Part shown: positions 22,000 through 31,791 of the stretch, piece after piece | How positions within the stretch are numbered: position 1 is the stretch's first letter | How the letters are laid out: each line of letters starts with the position of its first letter | Translations under genes and position numbers: made by a program | Assembly: GCA_002356635.1 (NCBI GenBank) | Contig: CP023454.1 | Coordinates: forward strand, 3,297,501 to 3,361,500 | DNA length: 64,000 nt | DNA from: Rhodobacteraceae bacterium QY30 | GTDB taxonomy: Bacteria; Pseudomonadota; Alphaproteobacteria; Rhodobacterales; Rhodobacteraceae | Direction: 5' to 3' | The notes under the pieces: generated by a model | The model's database searches: none | Told to the model about the DNA's origin: nothing | Seen by the model: only the letters and a program-made list of their open reading frames with translations

Positions 22000-22821
22000 C
22001 TACAGCCCCAGCACATCCATCATGTCGTATTCGCCGGGCTTCTTGTCCTGGCCCCACAGCGCCGCCTTCAGCGCCCCGCGCGCAAAGATGGCCCGGTCGG
22101 TGGCCAGATGGCGCAGAACGATGCGTTCGCCGGCCGTGGCGAAGATCACGTCATGTTCACCCACGATGTCGCCGCCGCGGATCGCGGCAAAGCCGATGTC
22201 CCCCGGCTTTCGCGCGCCGGTGATGCCGTCGCGCCCGGAATCGCGGTGATCGGCCAGCGTGATGCCCCGGCCCTTCGCCGCCGCCGCGCCCAGCATCAGC
22301 GCCGTGCCCGAGGGCGCATCGACCTTCATCCGGTGATGCGCCTCGACGATCTCGATGTCCCAGTCGGCATCCAGCGCTTCGGCCACCTTCTGCGTCAGGC
22401 GCGTCAGCAGGTTCACCCCCAGGCTCATGTTGCCCGCCCGCACGATGACCGCATGACGCGCCGCGGCGCGAAGCGCGGCCAGATCGCGATCCTCAAGCCC
22501 GGTTGTTCCGACCACATGCACCGCGCGCGCCTGGGCGGCCAGCGCGGCGAATTCGACCGTTGCGGCCGGCGCGGTGAAGTCGATTACCGCCTGCGCCTTC
22601 GCAAAGGCTTCCAGCGGGTCGTCCGTCACCGTGACGCCCAGCGGCGCGCCACCCTGCGCCAGGCCCAGGTCCTGGCCGATCCAGGCGTGCCCCGACCGTT
22701 CCACCGCGCCCACCAGGCGCGCCTTGTCCGAAGCGGCCACCACCTGCGTCAGCATCCGGCCCATGCGGCCCGACGCGCCGGTGATGACGATTCCGGGAAG
22801 GGTCTGGTCAGTCTGGGTCAT
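22000..22821 (-). CDS. dapB: 4-hydroxy-tetrahydrodipicolinate reductase
   Basis: Reduces 4-hydroxy-tetrahydrodipicolinate with NAD(P)H in lysine and peptidoglycan synthesis. The 273-residue product shows the nucleotide-binding GASGRMGRM near the start, the substrate region [16 protein letters not shown] and the FTAPAAT and VVGTTG segments. The start is the ATG at 22819–22821, with another three codons upstream; AAGG lies nine bases before the chosen one. The long open frame beyond belongs to the antisense of rbfA. Confidence 0.96.
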   Translation of the reverse strand: MTQTDQTLPGIVITGASGRMGRMLTQVVAASDKARLVGAVERSGHAWIGQDLGLAQGGAPLGVTVTDDPLEAFAKAQAVIDFTAPAATVEFAALAAQARAVHVVGTTGLEDRDLAALRAAARHAVIVRAGNMSLGVNLLTRLTQKVAEALDADWDIEIVEAHHRMKVDAPSGTALMLGAAAAKGRGITLADHRDSGRDGITGARKPGDIGFAAIRGGDIVGEHDVIFATAGERIVLRHLATDRAIFARGALKAALWGQDKKPGEYDMMDVLGL

Positions 22822-22920
22822 GGCGCGCATCCTTATCGGTTTGCGCAGGGGTTTAATGGTTGCGCGCCCCCAAGGCAAAGCCCCGTTGCGGGAAAGCTGC
22901 GACTGGCCTACATCGGTGCC

Positions 22921-23367
22921 ATGGCATCCTACCGTTCTTCCAAGGGCCCCGGCCCGAACCAGCGGCAGCTTCGCGTCGGCGAACTGATCCGCCGCACCCT
23001 GTCGGACGTGCTGTCCCGCGGCGACGTGCATGATCCCGACCTGAATCGCATCTCGATCACCGTGGGCGAAGTCCGCGTGTCGAACGACCTGAAGGTGGCG
23101 ACGGCCTATGTCCTGCCGTTGGGCGGCCTGCACGCGGACGAGGCGCTGGCGGCCCTGCGTCGCAACAAGGGCGAACTGCGCCATCTGGTCTCGCGCGATC
23201 TCACGCTGAAGTTTTCGCCCGAACTGCGGTTCGTGCTGGACGAAACCTTCGACCGGCTGGATGACACCCGCCGCATGTTTGCGGATGAACGCGTTCAGCG
23301 CGACATCCGCAAGGTCGAGGATGACACCGAAAATGGTGCGAACGGTGACGATGCCGACCTGGACTAG
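22921..23367 (+). CDS. rbfA: Ribosome-binding factor A
   Basis: A 148-residue 30S maturation factor of KH-like fold that binds the 16S rRNA 5' helix. Recognised from [35 protein letters not shown] and the [19 protein letters not shown] end, followed by an acidic tail. Divergent from dapB with a 99-base gap holding both promoters. Followed by an overlapping gene and then truB. Confidence 0.95.
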   Translation: MASYRSSKGPGPNQRQLRVGELIRRTLSDVLSRGDVHDPDLNRISITVGEVRVSNDLKVATAYVLPLGGLHADEALAALRRNKGELRHLVSRDLTLKFSPELRFVLDETFDRLDDTRRMFADERVQRDIRKVEDDTENGANGDDADLD

Positions 23368-24094
23368 TCTTCTTGCGCTGCTGCTGCTGACCCCGCCCGC
23401 CACCGGGGCCTCACCCTCCGACACCTGCCGGCCCATGATGTTCGAAGGCATGGGCTATGCGCTGTGCGAGGTGGATCTGGGCCAGGACCTGCGCCTGTGG
23501 CTGCGCGACACCGATGGCGCAACGATCGGCACCTTCAGCCGACTGAAATCCACCGCCGAAACCGAAGGCAAGCGCCTGGTCTTTGCGATGAACGCAGGCA
23601 TGTACCACCCCGACCGCAGCCCCGTAGGACTTTATGTCGAAAACGGCGAAGAGCTTGCACCGCTGGTCCATTCCCGCGGCGGCGGCAACTTCGGCCTGGC
23701 CCCGAATGGCGTGTTCTGCATCACGAAGGACAGCTTTGCCGTCATCGAGACGGGCCGGTTCGAACGCAACCGCCCCGATTGCCTTTTCGCCACCCAGTCC
23801 GGGCCAATGCTGGTCATCGACGGCGAACTGCACCCGCGGTTCCTGGAAAAATCCGACAGCACCTACATCCGCAATGGCGTAGGCGTCAGCGCCGATGGCA
23901 AGCACGCGGTCTTTGCGATTTCCGATGGCGCGGTGAACTTCCACACCTTCGCGCGGCTGTTCCGGGACGCGCTCGACATGCCGCAGGCGCTGTATTTCGA
24001 TGGCAGCGTCTCGCGGCTTTATGCACCCGAACTGGACCGCGACGATCTGGGTTTCCCGCTGGGACCGATGATCGGTCTCGTCGCGCCGAACTAG
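23333..24094 (+). CDS. Phosphodiester glycosidase (NAGPA/DUF2233 family), exported
   Basis: A protein of about 253 residues with a signal peptide ([16 protein letters not shown]). The mature part has the family pattern [48 protein letters not shown] and the terminal [16 protein letters not shown]. Family members cleave sugar phosphodiesters (human NAGPA uncovers mannose-6-phosphate). The start could be 23333 or 23351; both lie inside rbfA, so the genes overlap by 17–35 bases. It sits between rbfA and truB with tight spacing, though no ribosomal role is expected of an exported enzyme. Confidence 0.88.
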   Translation: MVRTVTMPTWTSLLALLLLTPPATGASPSDTCRPMMFEGMGYALCEVDLGQDLRLWLRDTDGATIGTFSRLKSTAETEGKRLVFAMNAGMYHPDRSPVGLYVENGEELAPLVHSRGGGNFGLAPNGVFCITKDSFAVIETGRFERNRPDCLFATQSGPMLVIDGELHPRFLEKSDSTYIRNGVGVSADGKHAVFAISDGAVNFHTFARLFRDALDMPQALYFDGSVSRLYAPELDRDDLGFPLGPMIGLVAPN

Positions 24095-24109
24095 ACGAAC
24101 GGACAGGAC

Positions 24110-25012
24110 ATGGCACGCAAGAAGGGCCGCGAGATTTCGGGCTGGGTGATCGTGGACAAGCCCGCGGGCATGACCTCGACCGCGGTGGTGGGCAAGGTCC
24201 GCTGGGCGTTCGACGCGAAAAAGGCGGGCCACGCCGGCACGTTGGACCCTGCGGCGACGGGCGTTCTGGCCGTGGCGCTGGGCGAAGCGACGAAGACCGT
24301 GCCCTACATCATGGATGCGCTGAAATGCTACCGTTTTGCGGTGCGCTTCGGCACGGCCACCAATACCGACGATGCCGAAGGCGAAGTGATCGCCACGTCG
24401 GACCTGCGCCCCAGCGATGACGCGGTGAAAGCGGCGCTTGCAGCGTTTCGCGGGCAGATCGAACAGGTGCCTCCGCAGTATTCCGCCGTGAAGGTCGATG
24501 GAGAACGCGCCTATGCGCTGGCCCGCGCCGGCGAAGAGATGGACCTTGCGCCGCGTCCCTTGTGGATCGACAGTCTAGAGCTTACCGGGCGCATCGATGC
24601 CGATACGGTCGAGCTGGAAATGGTCTGCGGCAAAGGCGGCTATGTCCGGTCGATCGCCCGCGATCTGGGGCAGGCACTGGGTTGCCTGGGCCATGTCCTC
24701 TGGCTGCGCCGCGAATGGTCCGGGCCCTTTGACGTGGCCGATGGCGTGACACTGGACGAAATCGAGGAACTGGCGCGCACGCCCGCGCTGGATGACTTGG
24801 TCCTGCCGCTTCAGATCGGCCTTGAAGACCTGCCCGAGGTTCACTGCACGCCGGAAGGGGCGGTCCGGCTGCGGCACGGGAACCCCGGCATGGTCATCGC
24901 ATCTGGCGTGGATTACGGCGCGCCGGCTTGGGCCAGCTATCAGGGCCAGCCGGTCGCGGTGGGCATCTACCGGTCGGGCGAATTGCATCCCGACCGGGTG
25001 TTCAACCTGTAA
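24110..25012 (+). CDS. truB: tRNA pseudouridine(55) synthase
   Basis: Makes pseudouridine 55 in the T-loop of tRNAs. 300 residues, with the catalytic Asp in [14 protein letters not shown] (near residue 46), the [13 protein letters not shown] opening, [16 protein letters not shown] and the [13 protein letters not shown] segment, then a C-terminal PUA-like domain. It starts 15 bases after the glycosidase gene. Three bases separate its stop from the convergent gene. Confidence 0.97.
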   Translation: MARKKGREISGWVIVDKPAGMTSTAVVGKVRWAFDAKKAGHAGTLDPAATGVLAVALGEATKTVPYIMDALKCYRFAVRFGTATNTDDAEGEVIATSDLRPSDDAVKAALAAFRGQIEQVPPQYSAVKVDGERAYALARAGEEMDLAPRPLWIDSLELTGRIDADTVELEMVCGKGGYVRSIARDLGQALGCLGHVLWLRREWSGPFDVADGVTLDEIEELARTPALDDLVLPLQIGLEDLPEVHCTPEGAVRLRHGNPGMVIASGVDYGAPAWASYQGQPVAVGIYRSGELHPDRVFNL

Positions 25013-25015
25013 TCC

Positions 25016-26992
25016 CTAAAGGCTCAGCGCCAGTTTGCGGCCTTCATGGAAGGCATAGGCGGCCAGCCGCGGCGCGACGCAATCGCCGATCCGGTGGGTT
25101 TCCTTGGCCGGAAACGCTTCCGGGAACGGATCGAAGGCGATGTTCGTCGTCGCCACCACCAGATCCGAAGCGGGGATCACCTCCTCCTCTCCGGTCAGCA
25201 GGCTGCGCACCGTCGCCCCGTTGCCATGCCAGCGCGCGATCACGCTTTCGGTGACAAACCGCGCGCCTTCCCGCGCCAGACGACCGCGCAAGGGGCCGTC
25301 GGCCGAGGTGCGGGCGATTTCCTTGCCGACGTAGGGATCGGGCGTGACGATCACCACCTTCTTGCCCTGTTCGGCCAGCGCCCAGGCGGTGCCGCCGCCG
25401 CGCCAATTGCCGCCCTCGTCCAGCACGATGACAGTATCCCCCAGTCGCGCCTCGCGCCGCAGCACGTCCTCGGGCGACCAGACATGCCCGGCCCCAAGCC
25501 CCGGCAATTCCGGTTCAGACGGCAGCCACCGCTGGCGCGCATCGGGGTCTGGCAGCGACCCGGTGGCAAGAATGACGACATCGGCGGGATGCGCGGCGAC
25601 TTCATCGTCGTCCAGATAGGTGTTCAGCCGCAGCGTCACGCCCAGCTTGGTGAACTGCCGTTCATACCAGTCCAGCAGGTCCAGGATCTGCGCGCGCCGC
25701 GGTTGCAGACCCGCCAGCCGGAACTGGCCGCCGATCTGCGCACCTGCCTCGACGATCTCGACCCGGTGGCCGCGCTCCGCCGCCACGCGCGCCGCCTCAA
25801 GCCCCGCCGGACCGGCGCCGACGACCAGCACATCGCGGGGCGTGTCAGTGGCGGCGAACCGGTCGCCGCCCCATTCGAATTCGCGCCCCGCCGACGGGTT
25901 GATGAGGCAGGAAATCCAGTAATCGCGCGACCGGCGGCCCCAGCACATCTGGTTGCAGGAAATGCAGCTCCGCACATCTTCGGCGCGGCCTTCCGCTGTC
26001 TTGCGGGCCAGATGCGGGTCGGCGATCTGCCCGCGCACGATCGACACCAGATCCGCCTGCCCCGAGGCGATGACGGCTTCGGCGTTTTCCGGCGTGCGGA
26101 TATGCGCTTCTGACGTGATCCTGGCGTGTTTCACCACGCCCTTCAGCATCTCGGTGAAGGGCGCGGTCAGTTTTTCGCCAAACAGGAAGGTCGGCATCAG
26201 CCGTTCGAAATCCAGATAGCCGCCATGCCCGCAGGTGACGTAATCGACATGGCCGGTCGCGTCATGCAGCGCGACCACTTCGGCCAGCGCCTCACCCTGC
26301 AGGATGACATCGTGGCTGTCGCTGGTGGAAATCGCCAGACCGATCACGAAATCCTCGCCGCAAGCGCGGCGGATACCTTCGATGATGGCGCGGGAAAATC
26401 GGGTGCGGTTTTCCAGGCTGCCGCCCCATTCGTCATCGCGGGTGTTCGACCAGGGCGTCCAGAACTGATCCAGCAGCGAATGATAGGCCGCCCAGACTTC
26501 AACCCCCTGGAAGCCCGCCTTCTGGCAGCGGACGGCGGCGGCGATATGCGCCTCGATCAGCTCGTGGATTTCCGACACCGTCATCCGGTGGCTGCCGTCG
26601 CTGTCGTGGTAGCTGCGCGCGCCCGAAGGCGACCAATGCGGCGCGAAGCTCAGGTCCGAATCGCCGTTCGCGCCAATGTGGTAAAGCTGTTGCAGGATGA
26701 CGCTGCCCGCGCCTTTCACGTCTTCGGTGATCTTGCGGAACGGCTCGATCACCGCATCGCTGGAATGCAGGTAGTTGCCGCGGGTCAGCACGCCCGTGCG
26801 ATGAACCGGCATCGGTTCGCAGACGATCATCCCCGCCCCGCCCAGCGCGCGTTCCAGCAGATAACCGTGGGTGCGCGGCCCCGGCAAACCTTCCTCTGCC
26901 ATGTTGTTGGTATGGGCGCCAAACACGATGCGGTTGCGAAGCGTATGGCCGCGCAGTTGCAGGGGCGACATCAGGTGGGGGTGGGTCGTCAT
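25016..26992 (-). CDS. FMN/FAD/4Fe-4S oxidoreductase of the trimethylamine dehydrogenase / dienoyl-CoA reductase family
   Basis: A 658-residue three-part flavoprotein. Residues 1–360 form an old-yellow-enzyme barrel (LRNRIVFGAHTNN … VEVWAAYHSLLDQFWTPWSNTRDDEWGG). Four cysteines in CISCNQMC and WISC (about 335–355) would hold a 4Fe-4S cluster. Residues 385–658 carry FAD/NAD-binding motifs (VLVVGAGPAGLEAARVAA; THRIGDCVAPR). The architecture is shared by trimethylamine, dimethylamine and dimethylglycine demethylating enzymes and by 2,4-dienoyl-CoA reductase. The substrate cannot be read from sequence. Upstream on the same strand is an aldehyde dehydrogenase, so the pair may oxidise an N-methyl compound and a derived aldehyde (inference). 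Confidence 0.85.
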   Translation of the reverse strand: MTTHPHLMSPLQLRGHTLRNRIVFGAHTNNMAEEGLPGPRTHGYLLERALGGAGMIVCEPMPVHRTGVLTRGNYLHSSDAVIEPFRKITEDVKGAGSVILQQLYHIGANGDSDLSFAPHWSPSGARSYHDSDGSHRMTVSEIHELIEAHIAAAVRCQKAGFQGVEVWAAYHSLLDQFWTPWSNTRDDEWGGSLENRTRFSRAIIEGIRRACGEDFVIGLAISTSDSHDVILQGEALAEVVALHDATGHVDYVTCGHGGYLDFERLMPTFLFGEKLTAPFTEMLKGVVKHARITSEAHIRTPENAEAVIASGQADLVSIVRGQIADPHLARKTAEGRAEDVRSCISCNQMCWGRRSRDYWISCLINPSAGREFEWGGDRFAATDTPRDVLVVGAGPAGLEAARVAAERGHRVEIVEAGAQIGGQFRLAGLQPRRAQILDLLDWYERQFTKLGVTLRLNTYLDDDEVAAHPADVVILATGSLPDPDARQRWLPSEPELPGLGAGHVWSPEDVLRREARLGDTVIVLDEGGNWRGGGTAWALAEQGKKVVIVTPDPYVGKEIARTSADGPLRGRLAREGARFVTESVIARWHGNGATVRSLLTGEEEVIPASDLVVATTNIAFDPFPEAFPAKETHRIGDCVAPRLAAYAFHEGRKLALSL

Positions 26993-27059
26993 CTTGGATA
27001 CGGGCCTTCAGTGTCGTTCTTCAGACCGGATGTTAGTATCGCACCCCCCGGAAATCGAA

Positions 27060-27086
27060 AGACCCCCGGACGACATTCCGGGGGCC
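27060..27086 (-). terminator. Terminator after the aldehyde dehydrogenase gene
   Basis: An 8-bp stem (27063–27070 with 27077–27084) with a 6-base loop, followed on the minus strand by TCTTTCGATTTC. The T-tract is interrupted, so read-through into the flavoprotein gene is possible. Confidence 0.6.
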
Positions 27087-27118
27087 TTCCACGTCGCTTT
27101 CGGCGGCTGACCTGCCGC

Positions 27119-28558
27119 TTACTCCGCAGCCCAGCCCGAGATGGCTTTCACATCAAGGAATTCCTCGATCCCCCAGTGACCGCCTTCCCGCGCCCGGCCC
27201 GAAGCCTTCACGCCGCCGAAAGGTGCGCCCGCGCCGCGGGACTGGCCGTTCATCTCGACCATGCCGGATTTCAGCTGCCGCGCCAGACGGTTGCGCCGCG
27301 CGCCATCCTGGCTTTGGACATAGTTTGTCAGGCCATAGATGGTGTCATTGGCGATCCGCACCGCTTCTTCTTCGGTGTCGAAGGGCATCATCGACAGGAC
27401 CGGGCCGAAGATTTCCTCCCGCTCGATCGTCATGCCGGGCTTCACATCCGCAAAGACCGTCGGGCGCACGAAATAGCCGCGATTCAGCCCTTCGGGGCGG
27501 CCGGGGCCACCAGTGACCAGCCGCGCACCTTCCGCGATGCCCTTTTCGATCAGCCCCTGGATCTTGTTGAACTGCGCTTCGGACACGACCGGCCCCATGT
27601 GGCGGCCCGGCTCATGCGCCGATGCCACCTTGACGCCTTCGGCCACTTCGCGGGCGATTTCCACCGCGCGATCATACAGCGGCCGTTCGACCAGCATTCG
27701 CGTCGGCGCGTTGCAGCTTTGCCCCGAGTTGTTCATGACATGCAGAACACCGCGCCGGACGGCCTTTTCATCGGCATCGGCGAAGATCAGGTTGGCGCCT
27801 TTCCCGCCCAGTTCCAGGCAGACACGCTTGAAGGTATCGGCCGCCGCCTTTGAAATTGCCGCCCCCGCCCGGGCCGAACCGGTGAAGGAAATCATCTCGA
27901 CATCCGGGTGGGTGGACAGTTGCGTGCCAACACCCGCGCCGTCGCCGTTTACCAGGTTGAACACGCCTGCTGGAACACCCGCCTGATCGACGAATTCCGC
28001 AAACAGCAGCGACGACAGCGGTGCGACTTCGGAGGGCTTCAGGACCATCGTGCAGCCCGCCAGCATCGCCGGAATGGCCTTCAGCGTGACCTGGTTCATC
28101 GGCCAGTTCCAGGGCGTGATCAGGCCGACAACGCCCACCGGCTCCAGCGCGATGCGGTCATTGGGGGCGTGGGGGCCAAGCGGTCGGAGGAATTCGAAAT
28201 CCTGGAAGGCGGTGATGAAGTTCTGGATGTGCCAGGTTCCCGCGCCAACCTGCTGGTCACGCGCCATGTCGATCGGCGCGCCCATTTCCAGGCTCATCGC
28301 CTGCGCCATCTCCTCGGCCCGGGCCTGATAGATCTGAAGGATCTTCTGGACGAACGCCAACCGTTCGGCCGGAGGGGTGGCGGACCAGGCCGGCAGCGCC
28401 GCCTTGGCCGCTGCCACCGCCGCATCGGTATCCGCCTGATCGCCCAGCGAGATGACGGCGCAGGGTTCCTCGGTCGAAGGGTCGATCACGTCGAAATCAT
28501 GCGGGCGGACCGGATCGACCCATTTCCCGTTGATGTAGAACTGGCGTTTCTGAAGCAT
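27119..28558 (-). CDS. NAD(P)-dependent aldehyde dehydrogenase
   Basis: A 479-residue ALDH-superfamily enzyme oxidising an aldehyde to its acid. Catalytic residues are visible: the general base Glu in CLELGGKGANLIF, the nucleophile Cys in NNSGQSCNAPTRM, and the NAD-binding LITPWNWPM and SFTGSARAG. The terminal segment FGGVKASGRAREGGHWGIEEF is typical. The start is the ATG at 28556–28558, with AGAAAGG upstream. The specific aldehyde is unknown. It precedes the trimethylamine-dehydrogenase-like gene on the same strand, separated by 126 bases and a moderate terminator. Confidence 0.93.
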   Translation of the reverse strand: MLQKRQFYINGKWVDPVRPHDFDVIDPSTEEPCAVISLGDQADTDAAVAAAKAALPAWSATPPAERLAFVQKILQIYQARAEEMAQAMSLEMGAPIDMARDQQVGAGTWHIQNFITAFQDFEFLRPLGPHAPNDRIALEPVGVVGLITPWNWPMNQVTLKAIPAMLAGCTMVLKPSEVAPLSSLLFAEFVDQAGVPAGVFNLVNGDGAGVGTQLSTHPDVEMISFTGSARAGAAISKAAADTFKRVCLELGGKGANLIFADADEKAVRRGVLHVMNNSGQSCNAPTRMLVERPLYDRAVEIAREVAEGVKVASAHEPGRHMGPVVSEAQFNKIQGLIEKGIAEGARLVTGGPGRPEGLNRGYFVRPTVFADVKPGMTIEREEIFGPVLSMMPFDTEEEAVRIANDTIYGLTNYVQSQDGARRNRLARQLKSGMVEMNGQSRGAGAPFGGVKASGRAREGGHWGIEEFLDVKAISGWAAE

Positions 28559-28650
28559 CTTGTGCCTTTCTCCGGGCATGGCAAACTGGCTTCGGCGGCG
28601 GTGGACAGCGCCCAGGGGCCTTTCCGAAGATCGGCATAAGGATGCGGGGA

Positions 28651-29457
28651 ATGACGGTCCAAGGCAAGATGCGCCGAAATCCGGCCATGGCGTCCTTCCT
28701 GATCAGCCTGCCGCAAAGCAGCCGGCGACCGGCGGCCCTGCGCGCGCTGGCCGACGGGGGCATCACCGCCGAGGTGATCGACGCCGACGACGGAAGTTCA
28801 ATGGCGGCACGGAACGGCTACGCAGCGTGGCGGGCGCGCCTGTTGTGCGGCCGCACGCTTTCGCCCGGAGAGGTGGGGTGCTTCATCAGCCACAGGATTG
28901 CGGCCGCGCGGTTCCTGGCCACCCCCGCCAAGTTCGGCCTGGTGCTGGAAGACGACGCGGTGCCGGTCGGGTCCGCGAAGGACGGATTGGCCGCCCTGGC
29001 CCGGGCCCTTCCACCGCTCGATTGGGATCTTGCCAATCTGGGCGCCGCCCCGGGCTTCCTGCATCGTCCCGTCGCACCCCTGCCCGACTCCGTCCAGCCC
29101 GAGGCCCCGCGGCTTCTTCACGCCCATTACTTTCCCTTGGGCAGCCACGCCCTTCTGTGGTCGCGGGACGGCGCGCGGCGCTTCCTGGAGGCGTCGACCA
29201 CGGTTTCCTACCCGCTTGACCATTTCCTGCGGCGGTGGGCCTGCCGCAGCGGCCGCGGCCTGGCGCTGAGCGAACCGCTTTTCATTCCGCGCGGCGTCCC
29301 CAGCGAGATCGATTCGGACAGCTTCCGGCCGCAGCTTGCCTCCAGCCCGCTTTACCGGATGCGCCGGGCGCTTCGCCGAAACGGGAACAAGGCCTGGGCG
29401 GCCTATCGGGCACATCTCAACACCAGCCGTGACCGTAAACTCGACCACTTTAGATGA
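28651..29457 (+). CDS. Glycosyltransferase family 25 (LPS-type)
   Basis: A protein of about 268 residues with GT25 marks: an N-terminal FLISLPQSSRR strand, LSPGEVGCFISH, and the metal-binding LVLEDDAVP. The C-terminal part is Arg-rich. GT25 enzymes add galactose or glucose to lipopolysaccharide cores or glycoproteins. The start is uncertain: ATG at 28651 has AAGGA eight bases upstream; 28642 and 28687 are alternatives. It is a solitary gene, not in an LPS cluster. Confidence 0.82.
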   Translation: MTVQGKMRRNPAMASFLISLPQSSRRPAALRALADGGITAEVIDADDGSSMAARNGYAAWRARLLCGRTLSPGEVGCFISHRIAAARFLATPAKFGLVLEDDAVPVGSAKDGLAALARALPPLDWDLANLGAAPGFLHRPVAPLPDSVQPEAPRLLHAHYFPLGSHALLWSRDGARRFLEASTTVSYPLDHFLRRWACRSGRGLALSEPLFIPRGVPSEIDSDSFRPQLASSPLYRMRRALRRNGNKAWAAYRAHLNTSRDRKLDHFR

Positions 29458-29534
29458 CATTTAAGTCTTGACGCTGACACCGGCATCATTTCAGGCTATG
29501 GGAACCGAATTACGGACAGCTGAAAGGACAGCAA

Positions 29535-30191
29535 ATGGGCTTGCGCATCAACGATATCGCACCCGATTTCACCGCAGATTCCACCGAAGGAACCATTCGA
29601 TTCCACGACTGGATCGGCGACAGCTACGCCATCGTGTTTTCGCATCCGCGTGATTTCACCCCCGTCTGCACGACCGAATTCGGCGCCGTCGCCCAACTTG
29701 CCGCCGAGTTCGAGAAACGCAACACCAAGGTCATCGGCGTTTCGGTCGATTCGGTCGAGGACCACACCAAATGGAAGCGCGACATCGAAGCCGTGGCGGG
29801 CAGCCCGGCCAACTTCCCGATCATCGACGACACCTCGCTGACCGTCGCCAAGGCCTATGACATGCTGCCGGCGGAATACTACCTGCCCGCCGAAGGCCGG
29901 ACGCCCGCCAACACCGCGACCGTCCGCACCGTCTACATCATCGGGCCGGACAAGAAGGTGCGCCTGACGATGACCTACCCGATGTCGGTCGGCCGGAACT
30001 TCGCGGAAATCCTCCGCGCGCTGGATGCCGTGCAGGCCACCGATGGCGTGCCCTTCGCCACCCCCGCCAACTGGGTGCCGGGCCAGGACGTGATCGTGGC
30101 GCTGTCGGTCCCGACGGATGAGGCGACCGCCCGCTTTGGCGAGCTGGACATCAAGCTTCCCTACCTGCGGTTTGCCAAACGTCCGGCCTGA
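29535..30191 (+). CDS. 1-Cys peroxiredoxin (Prx6 family)
   Basis: Reduces hydrogen peroxide and organic peroxides through one peroxidatic cysteine. 218 residues; DFTPVCTTE places the active Cys at residue 45, and the family lacks a resolving Cys, as here (a single Cys in the protein). The long C-terminal extension (PANWVPGQDVIVALSVP) is characteristic of Prx6/AhpC2-type enzymes. AAAGGACAG precedes the ATG. TTGACG at 29468–29473 could be the −35 of its promoter. Confidence 0.95.
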   Translation: MGLRINDIAPDFTADSTEGTIRFHDWIGDSYAIVFSHPRDFTPVCTTEFGAVAQLAAEFEKRNTKVIGVSVDSVEDHTKWKRDIEAVAGSPANFPIIDDTSLTVAKAYDMLPAEYYLPAEGRTPANTATVRTVYIIGPDKKVRLTMTYPMSVGRNFAEILRALDAVQATDGVPFATPANWVPGQDVIVALSVPTDEATARFGELDIKLPYLRFAKRPA

Positions 30192-30209
30192 GGCCCCTTG
30201 CCAAAGAAG

Positions 30210-30242
30210 AAGGGCGCGGAAGATCATTCCCGCGCCCTTTTT
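30210..30242. terminator. Bidirectional terminator between peroxiredoxin and dadA
   Basis: A 10-bp perfect stem (30210–30219 with 30230–30239) with a 10-base loop. TTTTT follows on the plus strand and an A-rich/T-rich flank on the other side serves the minus strand. It lies between two convergent genes and fits both. Confidence 0.85.
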
Positions 30243-30256
30243 GCACCTGGCACGTG

Positions 30257-31561
30257 TCAGGCCGTGGCCGTCGCCACACCGCCACGCTTGGCGCCCGCGA
30301 CATGCCCGCGCAGATAGCGCGAATAGCCCAGATCCGACGTGTCGATATCCGCGGTGCGCCCGGAAACGATATCGGCCAGCGCCTTTCCCGAACCGGCCGC
30401 CATCGTCCAGCCCAGCGTCCCATGCCCGGTGTTCAGGAACAGGTTCCCGACCGGCGTCGCGCCCACCACCGGGGTTCCGTCGGGCGTCATGGGCCGCAGC
30501 CCGCACCAGAAGGTCGCCTGCGACTGGTCGCCCGCGCCGCCGAACAGATCCTCGACCGAATGCTCCAGCGTCGCCCGGCGCTTCGGGTTCAGCGACATGT
30601 CAAAGCCCGCGATCTCGGCCATGCCACCGACGCGAATCCGGTCGCCCAAACGGGTGATGGCGATCTTGTGGGTTTCGTCCATCACGGTCGATTCCGGCGC
30701 GCGGCTTGCGTCGCGGATCGGCACGGTGATCGAATAGCCCTTCACCGGATAGACGGGCAGTCGAATCCCGAAGGGCGCAACCAGCTGCGGCGAATAGCTG
30801 CCGAGCGCCACGACGAAGGCATCCGCAACCACGCGCCCCGTGCCGGTGACGACGGCGCTGATCTTGTTGCCCGACCGTTCCAGCCCACGGATATCGGTGC
30901 CATACTGGTACACCACGCCCGCCGCCTTCGCCATGTCGGCCAGTGAATTGGTGAACTTGAAGCAATCGCCGGTTTCATCGCCCGGCAGACGCAGCCCGCC
31001 GACGATCTTGTCGCGGGCTCCCGCCAGACCCGGCTCGGCCGCAACGCAGCCGGCGCGATCCAGCACCTCGAACGGGACGCCATCGGCACGCAGCACCTCG
31101 ATGTCCTTCGCTGCGGCATCGACCTGCTTTTGCGTGCGGAACACCTGCAACGTTCCTTGGGTGCGTTCGTCATAGGTGATGCCGGTGGTGGCGCGCAGGT
31201 CCATCAGGCAGTCGCGCGAATATTCCGCAAGCCGCACCATGCGCCGCTTGTTGATCGCATAGGCCCCCGACGTGCAGTTGGCCAGCATCTGCCCCATCCA
31301 CTTGAGCTTGGCGAGATCCGGGCGCGGCTGGATGATCAGCGGCGCGTGCTTCATGAACAGCCACTTGACGGCCTTCTGCGGAATGCCCGGCGCCGCCCAA
31401 GGGGACGAATAGCCCGGGCTGATCTCGCCCGCGTTGGCAAAGCTGGTTTCCAGCGCAGGGGCTTCCTGCCGGTCGATCACCGTGACCTCATGGCCTGCCT
31501 TGGCCAGATACCAGGCCGAGGTAACACCGATGACACCAGCCCCAAGAACGACGATCCGCAT
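30257..31561 (-). CDS. dadA: D-amino-acid dehydrogenase small subunit
   Basis: FAD enzyme that oxidises D-amino acids (D-alanine best known) to 2-oxo acids and passes electrons to the respiratory chain from the inner membrane face. 434 residues: the dinucleotide fold [24 protein letters not shown] at the N-terminus, a central FADSISSY-like [21 protein letters not shown] and the C-terminal [24 protein letters not shown]. No alanine racemase (dadX) is adjacent. A repeated ATTCTTCGA motif lies upstream of the start and may be an operator. Confidence 0.94.
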   Translation of the reverse strand: MRIVVLGAGVIGVTSAWYLAKAGHEVTVIDRQEAPALETSFANAGEISPGYSSPWAAPGIPQKAVKWLFMKHAPLIIQPRPDLAKLKWMGQMLANCTSGAYAINKRRMVRLAEYSRDCLMDLRATTGITYDERTQGTLQVFRTQKQVDAAAKDIEVLRADGVPFEVLDRAGCVAAEPGLAGARDKIVGGLRLPGDETGDCFKFTNSLADMAKAAGVVYQYGTDIRGLERSGNKISAVVTGTGRVVADAFVVALGSYSPQLVAPFGIRLPVYPVKGYSITVPIRDASRAPESTVMDETHKIAITRLGDRIRVGGMAEIAGFDMSLNPKRRATLEHSVEDLFGGAGDQSQATFWCGLRPMTPDGTPVVGATPVGNLFLNTGHGTLGWTMAAGSGKALADIVSGRTADIDTSDLGYSRYLRGHVAGAKRGGVATATA

Positions 31562-31656
31562 GACTCCAACCCCTGCTGCGCGTTTGCAGGGAAGGATAGC
31601 TTTTCCGCGTGGAACCTTTTCGCGATTTCATGCGGCCCGGATACGACTATCGGAGG

Positions 31657-31721
31657 ATTCTTCGAAATTCTTGATAATAGACCAACTATTCTTCGACGGA
31701 TGCGAAACAGGGCCGAAGAAT
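31657..31721 (-). promoter_or_regulatory. Repeated ATTCTTCGA-type motif upstream of dadA
   Basis: ATTCTTCGA occurs at 31657–31665 and 31688–31696, ATTCTTGA at 31667–31674, and the inverted copy CGAAGAAT at 31714–31721. An AATAG/CTATT inverted repeat (31676–31690) lies among them. The block is AT-rich and about 95–160 bases before the dadA start. Multiple spaced half-sites suggest a multimeric regulator; dadA is Lrp-controlled in several bacteria, but the sites do not match a consensus I can vouch for. Confidence 0.4.
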
Positions 31722-31736
31722 CGAGTGTGAAAATGC

Positions 31737-31766
31737 CAAAAGGCCCCGGCTTTCACCGGGGCCTTG
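31737..31766 (-). terminator. Terminator after pnp
   Basis: A 10-bp perfect stem (31756–31765 with 31740–31749) and 6-base loop, followed on the minus strand by TTTT. It begins 26 bases past the pnp stop. Confidence 0.88.
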
Positions 31767-31791
31767 ATTCGAATTGCGCGACGTCAGGCGA

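Noticed and set aside
22822-23451. Upstream extension of dapB across rbfA
   Set aside because: Antisense to rbfA; DapB homology starts at the ATG at 22821.
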